Source: Moniliophthora roreri
Taxonomy: Eukaryota; Basidiomycota; Agaricomycetes; Agaricales; Marasmiaceae
Reading direction: 5' to 3'
DNA: 64,000 bases
Assembly (NCBI GenBank): GCA_001466705.2
Contig: LATX02000200.1
Coordinates: forward strand, 1,612,001 to 1,676,000
Each line of letters opens with the position of its first letter. Within the stretch, counting starts at the first letter, position 1. The position numbers and the translations under genes were made by a program. Shown piece after piece: positions 23,125 through 34,111 of the stretch. The notes beneath the pieces are model-generated. The model was given only the letters and a program-made list of their open reading frames with translations. It had not been told where the DNA came from and searched no databases.

Positions 23125-24543
23125 ATGCAAAACCTACTGAGACTTTGCTCTGGAGGTGCAAGAGCGACTCAAAGAAGATTCGCGTCCTCAGCAACCCCGA
23201 TCCCGGAACACTCGATATACGTCTCGGAATCTACGGACCCGTATTTTAACCTATCATTCGAGGATTGGTATGACCATTCTGATATTTTCTCTGCTACATG
23301 ATTATAATCAATGCTTTACAAGGCTCTTCAGACACCATCCACCCCACGCTCCCGCACTCCTGCTTTACCGCGACACGCCTTGCGTAGTAATCGGACGAAA
23401 CCAAAATCCGTGGAAAGAAGTCAACCTTCGCGCTCTTCAAAATCGCGGTAGTGAGATTCCGTTCATAAGACGACGAAGTGGTGGTGGGACCGTTTACCAT
23501 GTGCGTCTTACTCTCTTCTTGCTTCATTTGATTAGAAACATGTGAATAGGACCTAGGAAACACCAACTTCTCCATCCACCTCCCCCGAGCCTCATTCGAC
23601 CGATTTGCTACTGCAAGGGTGGTCTTACGCGCCGTACGCTCCTTAGGGTTTAATAAAGCACAAGTAAACGACCGGAACGACATCTGCCTTCAAGTTGATG
23701 TTGGGAAGCGGAGTAGCATGAAAAAGGTCTCAGGATCAGCATATAAAATCGTGAATAAGAGAGCATATCATCATGGGACGATGCTCATTTCAACAAGGTT
23801 AGATACTTTGGGGGATGTGTTGAGGACGAACAAGGTTATTGTGTTCTTATGCTGCGAGCCTGGCCCAAACTGATTACTCTGAAACTGACAGGACACAATG
23901 CAAACAAAAGGTGTCGCCTCTGTCCGCTCACCCGTATGCAATCTCACACAATTTCGACCTGATCTCAAAATTACACATGACAAATTCGTGGATGCTGTTA
24001 TTGACTCGTTTCGCGAGGAATACGGTATCTCATCTTCGTCGCCGGTATATCCTTAATTTCTACACTCTCCTCACATCGCGTGCTTATCATTCTGGGTCCA
24101 TGTGGCATAGACAGTCAAGGTGGAGCAGAACGAATACCAAAACATCAATCACATTCAGAACGGAATGAATGAGCTCCCGGTATGTGCGTGTTTCTAGAAA
24201 CTTGCCTTGTTACCGATGAGATGTATTTTGCAGAGCTGGGAATGGGCATACGGCCAAACACCCGAGTTTACATACACCGTCAAACGCGGGGACGTGGTAC
24301 GCTCTTTCGCTTCCTGTGTCCTATCTTTTTCTGACCATAACACAGGAAGCTACGATTCACTCAAAACACGGTGTCGTACTTGACTGTGACTTGCATGGGC
24401 AGATTGAGACGGGAGAGGCGGAAAAAATAAAAGGGCTGTTAGTGGGGAAGAGGTATGGGTTCGTAACTGACGAGGATGTAGAGAATTTGGGGCAGAAGGA
24501 GTTGGAGGTGTGGAGGTGGCTGAAAGATGTTATGGATAGTTGA
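23125..24543 (+). CDS. AIM22: mitochondrial lipoate-protein ligase (LplA/LIPT1/Aim22 type)
   Basis: This enzyme of the biotin/lipoate ligase family attaches or transfers lipoyl groups to lysines of E2 and GcvH proteins in mitochondria. Seven exons were traced. The start MQNLLRLCSGGARATQRRF is presequence-like. Domain landmarks are FNLSFEDW, LLLYRDTPCVVIGRNQNPWKE, RRRSGGGTVYH joined over an intron to DLGNTNFS, and the lysine motif VSGSAYK, followed by HHGTML. The C-terminal exons read EWAYGQTPEFTY and EVWRWLKDVM. All splice sites used are GT-AG. The length and order match the fungal family. Neighbours on both sides encode mitochondrial complex I proteins. Confidence 0.92.
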
Positions 24544-24957
24544 ACACCCCATAATTCCGATGGTGGAGCTCAATGGTCCTAGTCTCGAAGCAAGACTCGA
24601 GGATTCCGATCAGGATGCATACTTTCACTCAACTGTCTGAGCCTTGGCATTCTCAAGAGGCGACTCCGAAGTCGTCTTGGGCAGCCGATCAGTCTTTGTA
24701 CGGCGACCACTGTACTGTGCCATGTCAGATAGTGCTGGGTCATGAATTTCTCACTCGTTGGCTTGCTAAAATTGTCCAGGGAATGCGATTCGTGGATGGA
24801 ACGACATTATTATATACACGTCTATCTACACCTCTGCCTCGACTTGCGATGATTAAGGTGGTGTGCTGAAGGTTAATCTCTGGTAAAATCTTATACATGA
24901 ATTTTAGTCGAGTTCCACGAGTAAATAACTGTTTGGCAACACACCATGTCTCCGAAT
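24544..24957. other. intergenic region between convergent genes
   Basis: The lipoate ligase and NDUFA8 genes converge here. Only unremarkable short frames are present, so this should hold the two 3' untranslated regions. Confidence 0.5.
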
Positions 24958-25588
24958 TTATTTCTGAATAGCACCAAAGATGGGATTCTCCACTTCATGT
25001 ATAGGCTTTTGGCCTGCCGGGCTACCAGGGATCGTCTTGGTGAGGCCCTACATACAAGCATATGTGAGCCCAGTTTACACAGAATAAAGGGCCCACGCAC
25101 CAACTTCTCAAACATACACTTGTTCAACGCACGTTCGGGTTTGCGACACATGTAGTATTCTTGGTTATTCCCTTCCAGACAGTTCCAGTGTTCTTGGAAC
25201 TGAGAAAGACAGTTTTCCCGCATTTTGTTTATCCTAGAAGGATAATGAGAAGGATGCAGGGGAGGAAAGGAAGCAAGAGGGACACGCACAAATCCGTAGC
25301 GCACCTCGTCACTCTCCTACCCTCTTTCAAGCAGTGTCCCGGGTCCCGGTTTTCGTTCTTGCAAAGCATAAAGTCCTCTGGTCCGAGGCTCCTATCAGCT
25401 ATTATCTTCTCTTCGAACAACACAGACGCACCATTGAACTCTTTGCAATAAGCACCAATGAAGAAGGCCGCGCTCTTCAGTGGTGCACTCGTCACGCCTA
25501 GTTCAGGTACCTTGGGTGTATCATCTGGGAGAGGTGTAGGGTCGGTGTAGGGACGTGTATCAACTGCGCCTCGTTGGACTGAGCTCAT
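24958..25588 (-). CDS. NDUFA8: complex I subunit NDUFA8 (19-21 kDa, twin CHCH domains)
   Basis: The product is an accessory subunit of NADH:ubiquinone oxidoreductase on the intermembrane-space side. Four exons give about 155 residues. Four CX9C motifs are visible: CKEFNEDFMLC (its middle joined over an intron), CLKEGRRVTRC, CLSQFQEHWNC and CRKPERALNKC. These make two coiled-coil-helix domains that would be oxidised by the Mia40 import route. The protein starts MSSVQRGAVDTRPYTDP and ends IHEVENPIFGAIQK. It is divergent from the next gene with about 135 bases between the start codons. Length and motif spacing match fungal orthologues. Confidence 0.95.
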
Positions 25589-25723
25589 CGTTCAAGGCAG
25601 CGGGGGCGGAGGGACGCGGAGGAGTTGCGGAGGAGAGCGAGGGGAAGGAGATTTGTCAGAATTTCACACGGAACAAGTTCGAGTTCCCTCCATACTGCAC
25701 AGATTTCAAATTCTGCCTTGATC

Positions 25724-26320
25724 ATGGTAAGTCGACCTATACATTGGAGGAATACATCCTAGTAATATGCTCTAGCAAACCCTCAAAGTACCAAAAGTTC
25801 ACCATCTCCTGATTCGGACACATCGTCTCACCATACTCGTTACCGTTCTTCCTACTGCGACCATCTCTTCTGTCAAGAACGAAGTTTTGTCAGCATTAAC
25901 CTCAGGCCTTCACGATGAACAATTTGGGGAAATAAAAGACATGGACCAGTTTGAACTGTGCAAAAAGCAGAGAACCGGGAGGGGAGAATACGAAATGTTA
26001 GATGCGACTCAGAAAATCAAAGACGCGAAGTTGAATGGGTGGGAGGTAATATATGTTCAATGGAGAGATTCAAGTGGTAAGCATTCCTTGCCGACTTCTT
26101 GCTATTACTCTGTTTATGTGTTTCATACGCGCATGAATATAATTTGCTTTTCTATTCCCCCGAAGGTGTCCTTCAACCCATCAATGCAACCGATCCGCCT
26201 ATAGACGACGACGAGGATGCTTCCTCCACCCTGCCTCCACCGGACGAAGTCAGGAGAGACAATAAGGGGAAGCGGAAGGCAACAGAGGTAGATGAGGAAG
26301 ATTTTTTTGACGTTGAGTGA
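25724..26320 (+). CDS. small conserved fungal protein, possibly ubiquitin-like fold
   Basis: I do not recognise a named family. Three exons can be read. The first is only the ATG, followed directly by an intron that begins GTAAGT and ends CTAG. The second reads MQTLKVPKVHHLLIRTHRL, TILVTVLPTATISSVKNEVL and later FELCKKQRTGRGEYEML, then NGWEVIYVQWRDSSG. After a second intron come VLQPINA and an acidic tail with KGKRKATEVDEEDFF. The pattern of a beta hairpin, a helix with SSVKNEVL and two more strands would suit a ubiquitin-like fold. That is inference. The tail has a short basic stretch that could act as a nuclear signal. An alternative start would be the 25555 frame, but it does not join well. 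Confidence 0.6.
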
Positions 26321-26450
26321 CGATCGAGGACTCTTCGGGGGACATTGCATCTTGCACTAGTAGCATTGCAGTCTGGCGCCGTGGCTCTCTAATCTCTGAT
26401 GGCGTATGTATGAATAGAAAAGTTACAGGAAAACATTTTGATCTTGTGAT

Positions 26451-27702
26451 TTACTGCCCGGAACCTTCGCCTCCCTCCGCTCGCGAAGTCATAGCTGCCT
26501 GAGTGGCAGCAGTAGCCGCAAGCCTTGACCGCTTCCTCTCGGCCTCTGTCGTACCAGTTTAAACCCTGAAATTTGGCACCTAAATCCGAACACGCACCAG
26601 CTTCCTTTTCTCTCTCGATCTCAGAAACAATAGCCTCGATTTGCTCAAGGTCCAGGTTCTGAAGACAGAGATGGTGAGTGACAGAAAAGTCATGTCGACA
26701 GGCAAATCGCTCACCGTGATCTTTCCGTAACTCTCCATGACGCTGATCTCAATGTTCTTCGCTCCAGTTTGGACAACCTCCAACAAACTCTTCACTGTCA
26801 GTTTGATTGCTTCCTCTCTGGAGAGGTCGTCTTTGTGATTCTTCTCTAAAAATTCACGAACAGTTTTGGAGGACCTGCCGATAGCATTCGCCTGAGAGAT
26901 CATCAATGCTTCATCTTGCAGTATTATATCATGATGGCACACCTTCCAAGCACTATAAATCCCACTGGGCTCCGTCTGGTACAGCCGAGGTCTAGTGTCA
27001 TGAGGATCGAAGCCAACGATGAGCGTCGATATACCGAAGGGGCGAACACCTCCAGATTGGGTGTAGCGCTATTATCGAAGTAAGCCGGCGTACATATCCG
27101 GCGTTACGAAAGGGAGATGTACCTGTTGTATACCCGCGATATGTCTCGTAATATATTCCACAGTAACTGGATCTTCTACGGTAAGCCGATGACTTTGACA
27201 TTCTATGCGGGCCTTGTCGATCAAGACTCGGCCATCCGCCGTGAGTCCTGCAAGTGGTTTATGAATCAACGTTAGGATATCCGATAGAAACGGTGAGTCA
27301 ATTTGGGGCACACCTGCAAAAGCCAGACAGACATGGTCATCCAGCATGACAACCTTCCTGACTGTTCTGGGATCTTGAAGTTGGAGGACTGACTTCTTCT
27401 CAACACCTAGCACTACGACATCTTTACCACGAACACCGACCTAAGAGTGCGTAAGCTTTGGAAATGTCTAGATCATAGAGAGATCGACTCACAGCACATG
27501 TACCCTTCCTGACAGCTTCGAGAGCGTATTCGACCTAGTGATAATTGCCGTCCATATTTTAGCCTGTAAATGGCACGGTCATGATGACCAACCTGGAAGA
27601 GATGCCCATCGGGGGAAAAAACGGTGAGAGCTAGTCAAATATATCAGCTGAGATATCTTGAAATAAACTGAAGTCCGTACCTCGATCGTAAGACCTGGAC
27701 AT
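26451..27702 (-). CDS. PRE6: 20S proteasome subunit alpha type 4 (PSMA7/Pre6)
   Basis: This structural alpha-ring subunit of the 20S proteasome core acts in the nucleus and cytosol. About nine exons were traced. The start [20 protein letters not shown], then [20 protein letters not shown], is the alpha-subunit signature that gates the pore. Then come [81 protein letters not shown] and VREFLEKN. The tail after EREKEA is a basic, alanine-rich extension ending in GSGQ, and its last intron was placed by frame. The gene is divergent from the ZUP1-like gene with 177 bases between start codons, which is notable because both act in ubiquitin-dependent turnover. Confidence 0.96.
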
Positions 27703-27879
27703 GACGAGCAGAAGGAAAGTGCTTGGACGACGCGCGTCGACCGCAAGTGGTAAGAGCAGACAGGTGATCGTGGGAATAAAACGGACCGTTCTTCCCGCGG
27801 CGCGGCTCGGACGCGTTCAAGTTTCGTCCCTTTCGAAGGAGCCACCACCATCTCGCTTATTTTATTTCTTCAAGGACTC

Positions 27880-29791
27880 ATGGAGTGTCAAATTTGCCAT
27901 ATAAACTTCTCTAGTATGTCAATTGAGATGCGACAGCTCCACTACGAAGAACATTTTGATGAGAGCGGTCCCGATGAAGGTGGGTGTCGATAGCCTCTGA
28001 CTCGGATAGCTACTAATCCCTCAAGGTTTCAGCCTCTACTAGCTCTAAACAATCCAGGCTAGCTCTGAAACCTAATGAGAGGCGCAGTAACTCGAAATAT
28101 AATTTGGAATCATCCTCTCGTTCTTGGAGGAAGAAGGGAAAGTGGAGACAACCGTTCCAAAGCAAGGAAGATGAGCAGGATGTTTTCTGGTATCCAGCTA
28201 TGCACAGCATCCCAATCCCCTCAAACTTTACACCTGGTATCAATGATAGAGCCCGATCCCACAAATCTTGCATACTGAATCATCCTTACAGGCATGGTCA
28301 CACTCCTCAAGAAGGCGTTGCTGAAATCACATTCTCAGAGTTCTACCGTCCGGGCCGTTCTCTGCTATGAGCAGACCGTATTCATTAACAGGCAGTGGTG
28401 GGATGCGACTTGGGGCTGTGGGTGCGTTTATCACCGCATTTTTTCGAATACTGTTTCACATCATTTCTATCCAGATACCGTAACTTTCTCATGGCCTGTG
28501 CGGCACTCATGAATCAAACCCATCAACCTCTTTACTTCCCGCTCCTAGACAAGCCTATATCTCCTGGCATTCGAAACCTGCAGAAGTGGATCGAAGAAGC
28601 ATGGAAGAATGGTCGGTCATTTTCGTTAATATTGCTTCCTTCCTTCATTCTCGCCATCTAGAGTTTGATGATGAAGGGTTCAAAGATCTTCGCAAGCTCG
28701 TTGGTACAAGGAAGTGGATCGGGACTTCAGGTCGGCTCTTGAACATCCTGCGCTATTGATCACGCCAGTTAACGTCTCTTCATCTGCAGACTTATGCACG
28801 GCGTTCTTGTTCCGAGGCATTCCGTGAGTACACAATTTGCTTTTCAATCCTTGTTATTGTCCAGGACTGACCACGAGAACAGAGCGCAGCTGGCCGATTT
28901 CGAGGCGAAAGGAGATGGTATGCTTCCCCATATATCAACGCGATTACTGCTAGCCCTTACTTCTCTCCATAGACATTCGGCCGCTGACAAGATGGATCGT
29001 CCAATACTTCGATAAATACAGTAAATCCAACTCGAACAGCACTTTCAACACAGTTCTATTGGGCGCAACCCCCGTCCAATCCGTTCCATGCATGCCCCTA
29101 GTCCTGCAAAATGACGGTCACTCGAGATTAGTTGTAGGATACGAAATGAGTAAGGGAGGTGTTATTCATCTTCTCATTTTCGACCCGTCGAGGTTTGTGA
29201 GCTATCATATTCGTCTTTCGTACCTAGGTTGATCTACTTGCAGAGTACCGAGCAAAGCGATACGAAAAGCCGCAATAGCTTGTTATCATCAATCACTGGC
29301 AACCGAGATCAAACCCAAGACACGATCAGGTGGTCCTGGACAGAAGCGTCGTAGTTCTGGGGATGAAGATATCATTTGTCTGGGGAGTAAGGAACCCAGT
29401 AGCAAACGCGTGAAGGGCGATCCGTCTCCTATGGTCAGGAGAGGCAAGGATTCTGCGACTGTCGTCGTTAGTGATGACGACGAGTGGGAGGACGAGGAGA
29501 TTGTGTGTCTCGGAGAGAGGCCAGGAAACGTTACAGGAGAGCCGAAGAAGATGAAGACCATGATTGAGGAACCATCCGCTGAGTCCTTATGGAAAGACAT
29601 AGTCAAACTCTGTCGCTGGGAGGATAAAAAAGTGATGTGAGTACATGAATATTGTCGTCACCAGTGTTTTTGCTAAGTCTTTGAACAGGAAGAAGAACAA
29701 ATATCAGATACTGTATTTTCCTATGGAAGAGCCGCTCACAGTGCATCAGAGGATGCAGCGGAAGGTGCTTACTAGCGAAAGGATTTCATAA
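27880..29791 (+). CDS. ZUP1-like peptidase C78 deubiquitinase with SUMO-interaction-like motifs
   Basis: Ten exons are readable. The start MECQICHINF with LHYEEHF supplies a C2H2/UBZ-type zinc finger. The catalytic domain of peptidase family C78 (UFM1 proteases and the K63-selective deubiquitinase ZUP1) follows: TLLKKALLKSH, WWDATWGCGYRNFLMACAAL with the nucleophile Cys and a split codon at an intron, YFPLLDKPISPGIRNLQKWI, GTRKWIGTSDLCTAFLFRGI, QNDGHSRLVVGYE with the His, and LLIFDPSR with the Asp. The C-terminal part is acidic and has DEDIICLG, ATVVVSDDDEWEDEE and EEIVCLG, which look like SUMO-interaction motifs. I chose the ATG at 27880 over 27916 because it completes the zinc finger. Expected role: removing ubiquitin chains in genome maintenance. 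Confidence 0.88.
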
Positions 29792-29870
29792 CCATCGTAG
29801 ATCATCGTGGATTTTGACAATGCAGTAATAGTACAATGTGATGATACAATCTATAATGTCCTAAGAAGTC

Positions 29871-31292
29871 TCATGCAGTGGCCATTACCACATCCTTATC
29901 GTCTGCCTGCACCTCTAGTTGCACAACTGGATCGTCTAATCCTTCTAAAGGGGCAACGTCCAAACCTGCGACAGCGGACATCAGAGCCCGGCGCCATGCT
30001 TCGTGTACCATGTATCCTCCTGCCCTCATTATTCCTTCCCTATCCTTTCTGACAGCTTCACTTATCACATCATCATACCCCTCCTTCAGCACATACAAAT
30101 CCTCATACGCATACCAGTCATCCTTAAGTGGTACGTGTGGTTCATCTGGCACAAGAGCCGCCCCTTTCTTCGTTGTCCTCGTCTTCAACAACTTGGCATA
30201 TTCTGCACCAAAACCGAATCCCATGCTCGCCAGTCCAGTACCAGCCCCAGTCCCAGTCGCCGACGCCAGACGTTTTGCGGCGTTTGCTCTAGACTTGGCG
30301 ACTACTTCTCGTGCATCTTTCTGACTAGTCTCCAATTTATCGATGATTTCACGTTGTTCGCGCTCTTTTTCTTCACGTTCTAGCTGTTCCTCGTGTGCAA
30401 GTTGCGCAGCGCGTGCTTCTCGTTCTTTTCTGTCAAGTTCTTCTTGTTCCTTCAGTGCGAGTGCGTAAGCCTCTTCTCGTTGAATGTTCAATGCCGTCAA
30501 CGCTGCGTTGGCAGCTTTGTAGGTGGCTATACGGGCCTCAGTCTCTGGAACATCGATGTTATTTATTAGATTGAATGCTATGGACATCGAGTTAGCATTA
30601 GCTTATATTCAACGATCGAAGAACTTGCCGATATCTTCCACTTCTTCGAGATAGTCGTTATAAGACCGTAGGTCGTCAAAATCTTCGTGACATTTATTGA
30701 ACCTATATTTTCATAGTTGAACGTGAGCTCAATGGAGGAAAGCGACCGGACATACTCCTTTGCCAAACGCCTCCGGATAGCAACTTCCTTCTCCACATCC
30801 AGATCTTCAAAGGTTTGCGGCGAAAACGCTAGCTTTCGCAACACCTTCTGGCATATTGGACATGGTGCCGGACCTAGGGTGAAAAGACGGTCTATACACG
30901 ATTCGCACCTGAAATAGAATATTGCATGCGTCAGAAGCGAAGGTTGGTCTTGCGAATGTTGGCACGCACATTTTGTGATAACACGAGCTGACCAAAAGCC
31001 TCAGTTTTGGGTTAAGATATCTGTCACTTCTGCACACTGGACATTGATCGTCCATCGACTAGACGCGTGAGATTAGGACCAGACAGCACATCAAGAACAT
31101 GGAAGGTTCACTCGCAAAATATTCGGCCGTCCTGCCTGACGGGTCCTTCACACCTCCTCCATAGATTGTAGATGACGTGCTTTGTACTTGGGGCGTTGAA
31201 GTTCTGGTCGTATGGGTACTAGAAGCCGCTGTGCCCGACTTTCGGACGGTCTTGCCCTGAAGCCAGCCATAATTTGGTCTTGACGATGACAT
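29871..31292 (-). CDS. TFB3: TFIIH/CAK assembly subunit Tfb3 (MAT1)
   Basis: The product bridges the CDK-activating kinase (Kin28/CDK7 with cyclin) to core TFIIH in RNA polymerase II transcription and repair. An N-terminal RING reads DDQCPVCRSDRYLNP, LLVSSCYHKMCESCIDRLF and PAPCPICQKVLRK, with one intron inside it. It is followed by FEDLDVEKEVAIRRRLAKEY and DFDDLRSYNDYLEEVEDI, joined to AFNLINNIDVPETEARI over an intron that starts GCAAGT and ends ATAG, a GC-AG intron. A long charged coiled coil of E, R and K follows and the protein ends VVMATA. The N-terminal exon (MSSSRPNYGWLQGKTVRKSG) joins the RING exon by an intron whose exact donor I could not fix. The stop lies 80 bases from the end of the converging ZUP1-like gene. 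Confidence 0.93.
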
Positions 31293-31360
31293 GGTGGTGG
31301 TGATGAGGATTACAAAAGAATAAGCAGGATTTGATCACCGCCTCAGGCACTTAGTAAGAT

Positions 31361-31380
31361 TTGATAAGATTTGATAAGAG
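31361..31380 (+). promoter_or_regulatory. tandem TGATAAG sites in a divergent promoter
   Basis: Two directly repeated ten-base units, TTGATAAGAT and TTGATAAGAG, lie between the TFB3 and dioxygenase genes. WGATAR is the core site of fungal GATA factors of nitrogen, iron or light control. A CATATAAAG box follows near 31450, fitting a promoter for the dioxygenase gene. Binding is inferred from sequence only. Confidence 0.4.
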
Positions 31381-31537
31381 TTGACCAAAAGCGCTGACAA
31401 TCAATCATAGCTCAGATGGCTTTTCCTGTTCCCAATGCTGCCAAATGTTCTCATATAAAGCCTATCTTAGGCTTTCTGGTCTCAGCATTATATTCGCCAT
31501 CCTGTTCAGCCCGATTTCAGAACTAGTTTATCGTTTC

Positions 31538-32602
31538 ATGTCGTCGGCGATACCCAATTCCGTCTCTGAATGGCGAGCAGCACTCGACGCGCTCCCATCG
31601 GCACCGGACAATATACCAGCCTTCTTCTTTGCTCATGGGTCTCCTATGCTCGCATTGTCTGCTCCTTCCGGCGTATCGCACCGTGGTGGATTTGAATCAT
31701 ACCAAGGCCCCAATGGACCTCTTGCATCGTTCCTCAAGATTTTTGGCCCAACCTTACTCGAAAAGTACAAGCCCAAAGGAATTGTCGTGTTTAGTGCTCA
31801 TTGGGAGACGCTCGGAGAGAGAGTCGTGACGGACTATGGGAGCCAAAACCCATTGCTAATGGACTACTATGGTTTCCCGGATGAAGCCTACCAACTCAAA
31901 TTCGAGTCCAAGGGAGATAAAGCACTATCCGAACGAGTTGTACAGCTATATAAAGATGTGCATCGTTTTTCTGTCTCTACCTTTCGCACCATGTTACTTA
32001 TGCTGTATTTTTCAGGCTGGATACCTAGCACGCACAACCTCCAAACTCGAGCCCAGAGGCGAAGATGGTCGCGGCTTCGCTGGTCCTGGTCTCGACCATG
32101 GAGTTTTCGTCCCATTTCGTCTAATGTTTGGAGAGGACTTCAAAGACGTGCCCATTGTTCAGGTGTCCATCGACTCGAGTATGAGTCCGGACGGGAATTG
32201 GAAGATTGGTAGAGCCGTCGCCGCTCTGAGGAAGGAGGGAATCCTTGTTCTCTCTGGGGGGCTTCCTATTCACAACCTCCGAGATTTCTCGTCATTTCAT
32301 CCCGACACTGCGAAGCCTGTCTTGCATGACTTCCATAAAGCAATTCTGGACGCTGTCAGTAAAGCAACGGTGAGTTTCCTTCGTGCATTACCGGAAGTTA
32401 TTACTGATTTGACTGCGAATACTAGCCTGAGGAACGCAAAACCGCAATGACGGCTCTCACGAAGCATGCTGGTTTCAGACTCGCGAACCCAAGGGAGGAG
32501 CACTTTGTGTCTTTGTATGTGGCAGCAGGAGCAGCGGAAGATGGACAGGTAAAGGTGCTTAATGGATTATATGGGATACCCACCGTAGCATTTGGAGTGT
32601 AG
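31538..32602 (+). CDS. LigB-type extradiol ring-cleavage dioxygenase (4,5-DOPA dioxygenase-like)
   Basis: This non-heme iron enzyme of the class III extradiol family opens catechol rings. In related proteins the substrate is DOPA (pigment formation) or a similar catechol. Three exons are readable. Metal and active-site histidines sit in PAFFFAHGSPML, GIVVFSAHWET, GPGLDHGVFVPFRLMF and REEHFVSLYVAAGAAED. Other marks are MDYYGFPDEAYQLKF, IVQVSIDSSMSPDGNW, VLSGGLPIHNLRDFS and the end GIPTVAFGV. An in-frame ATG at 31445 would add a hydrophobic leader (LSIIFAILFSPI). I prefer 31538 because MSSAIPNSVSEW resembles the family start and a CATATAAAG box overlaps the upstream part. The true substrate cannot be read from the sequence. 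Confidence 0.9.
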
Positions 32603-33018
32603 ACTCATGGACGTGATATCGAAAGAAATCAGCGCTAGACTGTATATACATACATAGGAGCATTCCGCTGCTAGGCTCCGGGGAAACCATGTCCTCTTAA
32701 TGTTTACAATCCTTCTAGACGCATGTTTGACCGGATTCTCCACAGAAACAGACCCATTTTCGTTATGCACGCGAGCAGATGGAGAGATTCGGACTAGCCT
32801 GGTTAATCTGGTCACGATTGAAAGATAATCGTCCAATCTTAGATTCGGACATGATTCTTGGACACCGATGACTTGAACTAAGAAGTCCATTCTTGGGCTA
32901 TGTCCTTGGATATGGAACGACGATGAAGATGTGCGGCAAGTGAAGCTAGTGAAGTCGCGTTCCAAGTTTGGCATAAACGTGTCTTTCCCACATAACCACC
33001 ACGTCGATATCGAGCACA
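32603..33018. other. intergenic region before the coatomer epsilon gene
   Basis: A 150-codon minus-strand frame spans nearly the whole gap, but it has no recognised domain and ends inside the dioxygenase 3' end. I read the gap as 3' and promoter sequence. Confidence 0.4.
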
Positions 33019-34111
33019 ATGGACTCCTCAGAGCTGTACCACGTTAAGCAACAATTCATTCTTGGTTCGTGAGACCTATAATCGCTTCAAACTTCAATAC
33101 TCATTGACCAATCCAGGAGCATACAAGACGCTGGTCAATTTGGCTTTACCAGATCCCAATTCTCCAGATTACAATCCAGTTTTACTTTATCAAGCACGCT
33201 CTTATATCGCTCTGAACGATTCCACATCAGCTCTTGCACTAGTGCCCGATGACACAGAAAATGTTGCACTCAAAGCCGTGGCCTCCCTTGCTCGTTATGT
33301 TGGTGCTGGAGATGATGATGCCGCGAAAGAGTCCGCCTTGGAAGAGTTGCGTGATCTGGCGGTGGAAATTGAAGGAGACGACGTGGAAGGAACGCCTCGA
33401 GACAAGGCTTCGGTGCGAGTGATAGCAGGGACAGCATTTGCTTTGGCAGGCGAAATAGAGGAAGCCCTCGAAACTCTTGGTGCCGACTCAGAGGACTTGG
33501 AAGCGTGCGTGGCTCCCTAGATTCCCGTATCTTAGCTCCTAACTTGTCATACAGTGTCGCAGTTATTGTCCAGATATACCTGTCAATCAACAGACCCGAC
33601 CTTGCCAAGAAGGAGTATGAACGTTCTAAACGCTGGGCAGAAGATGATCTCCTCCTTCAGCTTATCGAGTCTACAGTCGGGCTTATTACCGGAAAAGATG
33701 GCTACTCCAACACGCTATCTTTCTATACCGAACAGCTAGGCAACCCCTCTCTAACCTCGCCTCACATCCTGACGGCTCGTGGTGTCACTCGTATCCTGAG
33801 AAACGAAATTTCGGAGGCGAAATCGGACTTGGAGGAGTCCCTGGAGCAACAAAAGAATGATGCAGAGGCATTGGCGGCATATGTGGTTGCGTCGGGCCTA
33901 GGTCCCTCAAAGAAAGGCGATGCAGACGAGTCCTGGTCGTAGGTGTCATTTTGCATTCATTGACATCAGGGTTTTGACTCTCACTTTCTCTAGTCGGTTG
34001 CAAAAGGAACATTCTTCACATCCACTGGTCGTTGATGTGGCGAAAAAAGCGGATTTGTTTGACGAGGCCGCATCAAAATTTGTGCTGCCACCCGTTGCAG
34101 CCGCCGCGTAA
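33019..34111 (+). CDS. SEC28: coatomer subunit epsilon (COPI coat, Sec28)
   Basis: The product is a component of the COPI vesicle coat for Golgi-to-ER and intra-Golgi transport, and stabilises alpha-COP in known systems. Four exons are readable. The first is MDSSELYHVKQQFILG, joined to AYKTLVNLALPDPNSPDYNP. It is built of TPR-like helices: VLLYQARSYIALNDSTSALA, VRVIAGTAFALAGEIEEALE, AVIVQIYLSINRPDLAKKEY, SPHILTARGVTRILRNEISE and QQKNDAEALAAYVVASG. The end reads RLQKEHSSHPLVVDVAKKAD and SKFVLPPVAAAA. Length of about 300 residues and order agree with fungal epsilon-COP. Confidence 0.94.

Noticed and set aside
27830..27860. Possible proteasome control element (GGTGGCAAA type) in the alpha4 promoter
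   Set aside because: The minus strand has GGTGGCTCC, which matches only the first six bases, and the yeast Rpn4 system is not established in basidiomycetes.
32567..33019. 150-codon minus-strand frame between the dioxygenase and coatomer genes
   Set aside because: It has no recognisable domain, overlaps the dioxygenase 3' end and stops at the coatomer start. It is more likely a chance frame in 3' and promoter sequence.
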